Shown here: positions 58,561 through 64,000 of the stretch, piece by piece
How positions within the stretch are numbered: the stretch's first letter is position 1
Layout: the number at the start of each line of letters is the position of its first letter
Origin: Ctena decussata
Lineage: Eukaryota > Mollusca > Bivalvia > Lucinida > Lucinidae
Assembly (NCBI GenBank): GCA_963989385.1
Contig: OZ022509.1
Span: forward strand, 53,983,431-54,047,430
DNA length: 64,000 bases
Reading direction: 5' to 3'
Position numbers and translations under genes: made by a program
The notes under the pieces: generated by a model
Databases searched by the model: none
What the model saw: only the letters and a program-made list of their open reading frames with translations
Told to the model about the DNA's origin: nothing

Positions 58561-59004
58561 TGACAAAACCAGTGCTCCAGATAAGAAGGGGTAACAGAGA
58601 TAATTTTGGGATAAGTATCCATATTTTTCCACAAAAACATATTTTGTGACCCATCATTAGAACCGTCTCGTCGAGACGGTTCTAATGAGGGGTCACAACA
58701 TGTGTTTTCGTTGATAAATAAGAAAAATTATCTTTGAATTATCCTCAATACTCTCTCTTATCTGGAGCTCTGACAAAACTAACAAAGTGGCATGTACACC
58801 AAGCGAAGACTCAGCTCAGCCTGGGCATCCACCCAGTTTGATCAGAGTCTTTGCTGTTGACATGGAGGTAGCTTAAACTCTTAAAAAGTTAAATATCCTT
58901 TAAGTGCAGTGAAGACTTTGATCAGACTGGATGGATGTCCAGGCTGATCTGAGTCTTCACAGGATGCACATGCCACTTTACTAGTTTTGTTGTCTCACTG
59001 CTAA
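58552..59004. mobile_element. FB-A fold-back MITE carrying a nested insertion
   Basis: CTGAGCTGCAACATGACAAA...TTTTGTTGTCTCACTGCTAA ends with AAGACTCAGCTCAGCCTGG / CCAGGCTGATCTGAGTCTTC inside. It is interrupted at 58,570-58,772 and abuts the stop of E2. Confidence 0.7.
58570..58772. mobile_element. hAT-like MITE nested in FB-A
   Basis: CAGTGCTCCAGATAAGA / TCTTATCTGGAGCTCTG ends; ACAAAAC duplicated at 58563-58569 and 58773-58779. The central palindrome ATTAGAACCGTCTCG / CGAGACGGTTCTAAT resembles the palindrome at 9,110 and 36,180. Confidence 0.8.
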
Positions 59005-59007
59005 TAT

Positions 59008-59013
59008 TTTATT
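59008..59013 (-). promoter_or_regulatory. Canonical AATAAA overlapping the stop of E2
   Basis: On the minus strand the reading is AGT AAA TAA AAT, so the hexamer AATAAA begins inside the last sense codon and contains most of the stop. It could serve as the poly(A) signal for the E2 isoform, which would then have an extremely short 3' UTR. A chance match in AT-rich DNA is possible. Confidence 0.45.
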
Positions 59014-59220
59014 TACTAAGATGCTGCCAAAAATGATGTTTATTCATGTTTCCTTTCTCCGTGAACCTTTTCCCACAAATCGGGCATGGGTAGGGTTTCT
59101 CTCCTGTATGTACTCTCTCGTGTTTTCTCAAATTGAAGCCTGAATAGAAATATTTCTGGCAAAACTGACACTGGTAAGTTTTGAATGACCCTGTTCTGTC
59201 CTGGAACACAGCTTGAGTAT
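59009..59220 (-). CDS. E2: alternative 3' terminal exon, two C2H2 fingers
   Basis: 70 residues from the phase-1 acceptor TATACTTTCAG; TACTAAC lies upstream with its branch A 22 nt from the end of the AG. The lead is DTQAVFQDRTG. Finger 1 is CQFC...HERVH with helix contacts S,F,N,K. Finger 2 is CPIC...H-x4-H (HHFWQH), one residue longer than the usual H-x3-H, with E,G,N,K. The tail is just LSK, then TAA at 59009-59011. The stop overlaps an AATAAA polyadenylation signal, which supports a terminal rather than internal exon. E1 is only 1.24 kb upstream, too little space for an independent promoter and 5' exons. An FB-A fold-back element abuts the stop on the 3' side. Confidence 0.87.
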
Positions 59221-59622
59221 CTGAAAGTATAATGAATTATTGTTAGTATGTTTGAGCTGGATTTCCGTAATTCCTGGTCTGTTTACATCTCATTACAACC
59301 ATCTTTCTAAATAAAAGAAATAAGGAGTTATGGGTATTGGGGGTAACAAAGCAATGAAAGAGTTGCATTAAATTCAAACAATTTATCTGGCAAATAAATT
59401 GGGTCATGTAACAAATATGAATGAAGGGCAATAACTTAAATGAAAACTATATTTACTTCCCTGGAATGAGAACAATTTTTCTTCAAGAGTATTTTTTTTT
59501 CACCTAAGGGTAGATATCATGAAAAGGGAGACTACCACCTCCAGCTGAGAGTGGTGTCCCTTGACCTTGGTGGTGTATCCCTTCTCCTTCAGATGACTGT
59601 AAACACCCCCAAGGTTTTCAGC

Positions 59623-59808
59623 TACAGTCCAACCTGTATTAAGCAAGCACCTAAGGGATGGATAATCAAAATCTGCTTACATAAAACAGGTGCATACTTA
59701 ATACAGGTACATTTCAATGTATTTGCCTGCTTTGGGAACTGAATACATACTTGCTTAATACAGATTGCTTGCTTAATAGAGGTGGCCACTAAGACAGGTT
59801 TTACTGTA
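59623..59808. mobile_element. Mariner-like MITE upstream of E2
   Basis: TACAGTCCAACCTGTATTAA / ...CAGGTTTTACTGTA ends with TA borders; internal GCTTGCTTAATA repeats. 186 bp. Confidence 0.7.
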
Positions 59809-59874
59809 TTCTAATAAAGGGAAACAACTTGTGATTCCCTGTTTGCTTCCCTGGATAAGAAGCCTTCCTAGAGC

Positions 59875-59945
59875 GGTCCACTCTTAAAGAAAAGAATTTG
59901 CTCCTCCAGGAGCAAATTCTTTCCTTTAAGAGTAGACCCTTTTTG
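59875..59945. repeat. Hairpin
   Basis: GTCCACTCTTAAAGAAAAGA / TCTTTCCTTTAAGAGTAGAC around ATTTGCTCCTCCAGGAGCAAA. Decayed relatives at 18,470-18,530 and 51,190-51,230. Confidence 0.65.
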
Positions 59946-60136
59946 AAAAAGTAAGCAAAAAAGAAAATGACTGAGTTGCTTCCCCTGAAAGTATAACCAT
60001 ACTCCTTAAGATGAATGAGGACACAGATAAAGCAGTATGGTCTGATCATTTATCCTTGTTCACATTTTAATTTCTATAAATGACCAGTCTGACGAAAAAA
60101 AATATTAACACAGGATTTTCCCTGGACATTCTATTT

Positions 60137-60375
60137 GGCCTGTGACATGACAAAACCAATGAAGTGGCAAGTGCACCAAGCAAACACTCAGATCATCCTG
60201 GGTGTCCGCCAAGTCTGATTAGAGTCTTTGTTGTCGGCATGGAGGTAGATTAGACGCTTAGCTACCTTTTAACCGCACAGGGAAGACTCTGATCAGACTG
60301 GACGAATGCCCAAGCAGATCTGAGTCTTCACGTGGCACAAATGCCACTTCCTTAGTTTTGTCCTGTGGCGGCTCA
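60137..60375. mobile_element. FB-A fold-back MITE downstream of E1
   Basis: GGCCTGTGACATGACAAAAC / GTTTTGTCCTGTGGCGGCTCA ends, ACACTCAGATCATCCTGG / CCAAGCAGATCTGAGTCTTC inside. Confidence 0.68.
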
Positions 60376-60464
60376 TTTGATATTTGCTGTAGGTATTTGT
60401 CTGTCACAATCCTAAGTCAGCATTGTCCACTCCCACCAAAAATAGGCAATTTACCCTCTTGCTT

Positions 60465-60688
60465 CTAGAACATTAAATTTTGTGAACTGAGATGTACATA
60501 TTGATGTTTCGTCATGTTTCCTTTCTCTGCAAATCTTCTTCCGCAGATCGGGCATGAATAGGGTTTCTCTCCTGTATGTATTCTCTCATGTTTTCTCAAA
60601 TGGCTGGGTGACGCAAAAATTTTCTGGCAAAATTTACACTGATCTTTGTTGTATGACCCTCTACTGTTCTGAGATACAGGTTGAGTAT
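60465..60688 (-). CDS. E1: alternative 3' terminal exon, two C2H2 fingers
   Basis: First zinc-finger exon of the array in transcription order; 74 residues counting the split first codon. On the minus strand the exon follows TATACTTTCAG, and a perfect TACTAAC branch point lies at 60710-60716. The first two bases complete a GAT-type codon, giving a DTQPVSQN lead. Finger 1 is C-x2-C-x12-H-x3-H (CKFC...HERIH) with helix positions -1/2/3/6 = S,S,H,K. Finger 2 follows a TGEKPYS linker (CPIC...HQYVH) with E,G,N,K. The tail LSSQNLMF ends in TAG at 60465-60467. Two fingers of this type bind DNA in the nucleus. The lead and fingers most resemble E2 and E3. The constant N-terminal part lies upstream, outside the window. 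A stand-alone gene is unlikely because there is no start exon nearby. Confidence 0.87.
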
Positions 60689-60719
60689 CTGAAAGTATAT
60701 TGAGTTATTGTTAGTACAT

Positions 60720-61890
60720 CTAGGCTGGATTTACACTGTTTTCTAATCTATGAGTGCCTTACTTACACCTTCTCTCGAAATAATTAAGGAATGAATTTCA
60801 TTTTTCTGATGTTTATTGAAGTATAATCTACAAAGTAAGTGAACCCCGAAGGAGTTCATGCAAACTTTGCTAGAGACCCAGTGAAGTTTATACTTTGATA
60901 AACACCAGAAAAATTAAGTTCATTGCTTATATTTACATTCTTTTCTATTTAATATCTGACCACAAATTTGCACCAGGGGCCACAGTTGAAGCAGAAAACA
61001 TTTACGGTAGTTCTTCTAAAATTTCGCACAGAAAAAAATAATTATTTTATTTGCTGTCCGAAATTTTAGAAATTACGATTTCGCATTTTTGTCAGTGCTC
61101 GAAATTTTAGAGTTTGTAAATTACCGCCGTATTTCGGACTCAGCAGGAACAGGTTATATCACAGTGCACTATGCGAGAATAAATCATATCTCCCGGCAGG
61201 TCACAGCGGGAACCTTGTTAAGAAGTACTTATCTTCACAGCAGGTGTAATCCCAAACTGAAAGAAAATCATGCCAGTCTAATGTGGCCAAATTAAATCTG
61301 ACCGTTTATTAAATAATCGGCAGACCGTTACATGTTCAACAGAAGGACAGAAGCAGTCGTGTGCCACTCACGACGGATCAGGGGGGAAATATCTTGCACC
61401 CAACATGCATAACATAAAGGTTTTCTTTCAAAAGTGTTAGGTTGCCCTGAAAAAAAAGGCAGTTTTGTATGTAGCAGAACCGTCTGCCACATTTAGAAAC
61501 GTTATTTTTTTCAGTTTGCTTTTACGTCTTTTCCATTTAACTTGAAAGTATATAATGGCATGGCACCTCTAAGCCGCCTCTCAACTTCTGATAAAGTATT
61601 TACCAGCAACGATATCTCTTTGGGAACATGACCACAGTCATCATGCCCCTTGCTCCATGTATTTCGCCATCATTCTCAGGCTCTGTATCTAGCGCCTCTG
61701 GCTACGGTTCCCTGTAGACCTCCACGAGACAAATTTGACATGTGGCGAAATCTCGTTTAGTGCCAGTCTTGCAATACACACCGTTTATACCGGCACTAGA
61801 ATTTGACAATCTCATGTACGCAAGTGAGTGTCGCGTTCTTAGAAAAATTGTGAACAGGCGTATGTTTGCCTTCACCAGCCCGTACGGATG
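60720..61890. other. Upstream of E1: no coding exon recognised
   Basis: I looked on the minus strand for a constant exon with a donor giving phase 1 and found none. The inverted repeat TTCTAAAATTTCGCAC / CTGTCCGAAATTTTAGAA is near 61,013-61,075, and AAACTTTGCTAGAGACCCAG is the only other local oddity. Confidence 0.45.
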
Positions 61891-61909
61891 CAACCTACGC
61901 ATGCGCAGA

Positions 61910-62220
61910 CCGGGCGTCATTCGCTGGACGGGCTGTGAATGCCCCAGCCACAATGCGCATGTGCGCAAGCAATCCGGGGCATGCGCAGTTGTTAGAATAT
62001 ATTTAAAAAACGATATCATGGTTAATACAAATAAAATTATTCACACAAGGTAATTTAATGATACTAGACCTTAACGTAATTTGCCCTAATAGATCGGAGT
62101 ATTTTACGGCATGACATGGAAAGCCTGTGTGTCGGCACAGGCTGATCAGTGCAAAATGTCCCTACACACTGCGCATGTGCGCAGGCTATCCTGGGCATGC
62201 GCCGTTGTAAAATATATACG
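61910..62220. repeat. Two copies of a CpG-rich ~85-bp repeat
   Basis: GCGCATGTGCGCAAGCAATC...CATGCGCAGTTG...ATATAT (61,950-62,008) and GCGCATGTGCGCAGGCTATC...CATGCGCCGTTG...ATATAT (62,170-62,218). Each follows a GGCTG-containing stretch, and AGGCTGATCAGTGC/AGGCTGATCAGATC recur at 62,138 and 62,711. Confidence 0.6.
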
Positions 62221-62235
62221 CATACATGTGATGTC

Positions 62236-62318
62236 TCCCGGATCATCCGGGAGTCTCCCGGAAATGGAGCCCATCTCCCGCGCTCCCGGAAAGTATTCAG
62301 AATCTCCCGGATGCTGAA
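62236..62318. repeat. CTCCCGG motif cluster
   Basis: TCTCCCGG or its complement occurs about seven times in 83 bp, including TCTCCCGGATCATCCGGGAG, which can fold. Function unknown; it may be the core of another MITE. Confidence 0.55.
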
Positions 62319-62319
62319 T

Positions 62320-63115
62320 TTTCCTGTCATAATTTTTTCTGAACCGTCCATTTTGCGGTAACTACTTACCCTGCGGCTGTCAAAAGGATTAACTGTCTGT
62401 GACCTAATTACCTAACAGAGTGCAATATAGGACGTGTCATTCCGAGGGGTATTTGCTGATCAGACGCAGCGAGGTGTTAAATTGGCTAGCGCACCAGTAA
62501 AGGTACCTGTGCTAACTATAATAGCAGGTAACTTTTACCGAGAGCAAATGACTTATTGCGTCACGGCTTTATGCATCGGTCATTGTTTATGTCGAATGCA
62601 ATAGATGCAAGTGCCACCAATCGACAATGATTCGATATCGATTTTTTCAGTAAACATGTCAGATACGTAATGTATAGTCATTATAAATATCGATCATGCA
62701 AAATTTGCGCAGGCTGATCAGATCATACTTTCATGAAATCATCAAGGGTGCCAGTAATTTTTTTTGTTTTAAGTTGGTTCGTTCACTTTAAGAATAGTTC
62801 TCCGCGTTTTTCTATCCAGTTCCCGCCGATTCAGACGCATCATATGTGAAATGAGAACCAGTGTGAATTTATAAATAGAATATGGGAAATCCGCGATCTT
62901 CAGCATCTGCATGACTGAGAGACAGAAATATGCCATTCCGTCTACAAGTTTACTGACCCAAATATGCAGTTATATTTGTTCTTAATCTAATATTCAACGA
63001 AAATAGACAGCTCTAATGACAGGTATGTTCATTGAAGTGTAGAATATAACTCGGTTTTGAGATAAGCAGATTTTGAGTTTTTAACAAGAATCAGCTTTCA
63101 TCAAAATAACTGGAG
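62320..63115. other. No gene seen
   Basis: Ordinary-looking non-coding DNA with no frame or repeat that I can support. Confidence 0.4.
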
Positions 63116-63120
63116 CATGG

Positions 63121-63387
63121 TTGGTTGATTTGTTCTTAACATCCACGGAAAACAACTAAGGTCATGTCGGGACGGTCAGTTAACCTAACCACACTATTCC
63201 TGGGCAGGCTTAGACCTCCTAAGCGGTTAACCAGTACTAAGTGCACATACTTTCGCCAGTAACTGACAACTGCCCTTCTTGAATCAGCGGAAGGAGAAAC
63301 GAAAGTATGTGGCCAGACCGGGATTCGAACCCAGGACCTCTGACTTACGAGTCAGGTGCCCTACCGATTGCGCTACCCGGCCCGGCC
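63121..63387 (-). mobile_element. tRNA-derived SINE, fresh copy
   Basis: GGCCGGGCCGGGTAGCGCAA start on the minus strand, A box, B box GGGTTCGAATCCC, body identical in most positions to 14,645 and 48,228. The apparent plus-strand ORFs (RPGFEPRTSD-type) are SINE translation, not genes. Confidence 0.87.
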
Positions 63388-63709
63388 AAATCGGACCCAT
63401 CATCCAAGATGCAATTTTGGATGTTTATATTGAGGGTGAGGGAAAAGTGGGGAGGGGTGATGGTTTCAGAATGCCAGATAATCAGAATGTTTATTTTTTC
63501 TTTTTTTGCAGTTTAGCACTGGAATGGTCAGCACTAACACTATGAACACTACTGTTGAATTACACTGTAAATTAAACTTAGGATGGTAGTGTTACTGCAC
63601 TGAAATGGCATACTTTTCAGGTTATATTTGAAGTTTTGGGTAACTCAAAAGTAAAGAAGTTAAACAAACTATACAGCTGTACTTTAGTTCATGTTGTTCT
63701 ACTTTAAAA

Positions 63710-63778
63710 CAAGAACCACCCCCCCGTCCCCATCCCCACCACCCCCCCCCCCCAAAAAAAAAACAAAAAAAAAAACAG
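63710..63778. repeat. C-rich then A-rich low-complexity tract
   Basis: CCACCCCCCC, CCCCATCCCCACC and a run of C, followed directly by A runs. Confidence 0.85.
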
Positions 63779-64000
63779 TGAAGTAGTGAAGTACTCGAAA
63801 CAATGTGTCAAAGTTGCCGTCAAAAAGTCTCCCTGATGGGGAACTCAATCTCCCTGAAATGAAATCCAGATCTCCCACATGGTCCTCAAGAGTTCATCAC
63901 ATGTATGTATACCCTTTTGCAAAAATTAGATTCTGTGCCAGACAGATACCAAACTAATGATACAAATAACAGTAATATAATGATAAATGAATAATTATAA

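Noticed and set aside
61702..62351. Minus-strand ORFs upstream of E1 as possible constant exons
   Set aside because: They run through CpG-rich repeats and the CTCCCGG cluster, show no BTB-like or other domain, and lack a donor in the required phase.
48395..63545. ORFs containing RPGFExRTSD
   Set aside because: These are translations of the tRNA-like part of SINE copies (GGTTCGAATCC box), a common false gene call.

Overview
The window reads as animal nuclear DNA, most likely from a bivalve mollusc. It is AT-rich and intron-like, and it is packed with short non-autonomous transposons. These include tRNA-derived SINEs with a GGTTCGAATCC B box, hAT-type and Tc1/mariner-type MITEs, and large elements with tandem cores, ACGG microsatellites and a 3' hairpin ending GAGCTAAAA, which resemble the 'pearl'/Helentron-associated elements known from bivalves. 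There are no operons, no prokaryotic genes and no complete long ORF. The mollusc assignment is inference from repeat style and protein flavour.

The only convincing coding content is on the minus strand between 17,073 and 60,688: thirteen separate C2H2 zinc-finger exons, numbered here E1 (60,465-60,688) to E13 (17,073-17,350) in the direction of transcription. None has its own initiator exon. Each opens at a clear 3' splice site, usually with a TACTAAC- or ACTGAC-like branch point whose branch A lies about 21-23 nt before the end of the AG. Each enters in the same phase (phase 1, the first two bases completing a codon that would begin with G), encodes two or three fingers and ends at its own stop codon. 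This is the layout of a transcription-factor gene whose constant 5' part is spliced to one of many alternative 3' terminal exons, as in Drosophila lola or mod(mdg4). The constant exons are not in the window and should lie beyond base 64,000.

Layout: 1-17,000 is the 3' flank, with a LINE remnant, a pearl/Helentron-like element split by a 4.3-kb insertion, a 118-bp satellite and several MITEs. 17,000-23,000 holds the three-finger exons E13, E12 and E11. 24,400-30,200 holds the two-finger exons E10, E9 and E8. 33,600-42,800 holds the closely related E7, E6, E5 and E4. 42,800-54,600 is a transposon-swollen intron containing a 4.1-kb element with about eight ~456-bp units. 54,600-60,700 holds E3, E2 and E1. 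60,700-64,000 is non-coding, with MITE debris and one fresh SINE.

Neighbouring exons resemble each other most, and their 3' flanks are also duplicated, so the array grew by local tandem duplication. Finger 2 is nearly invariant in its DNA-contact positions. Finger 1 varies more, which would give each isoform a related but different target. Between the exons, inverted-repeat MITE families recur in both orientations. Labels used below: FB-A, fold-back element ending TGAGCC...GGCTCA; PAL-B, palindrome around ATCTAGATCCATCTT; TIR-C, about 210 bp with a central hairpin between GCAAACAGTGTAGATC arms; PEARL, the elements with CTCACCTGA/TCAGGTGAG ends.
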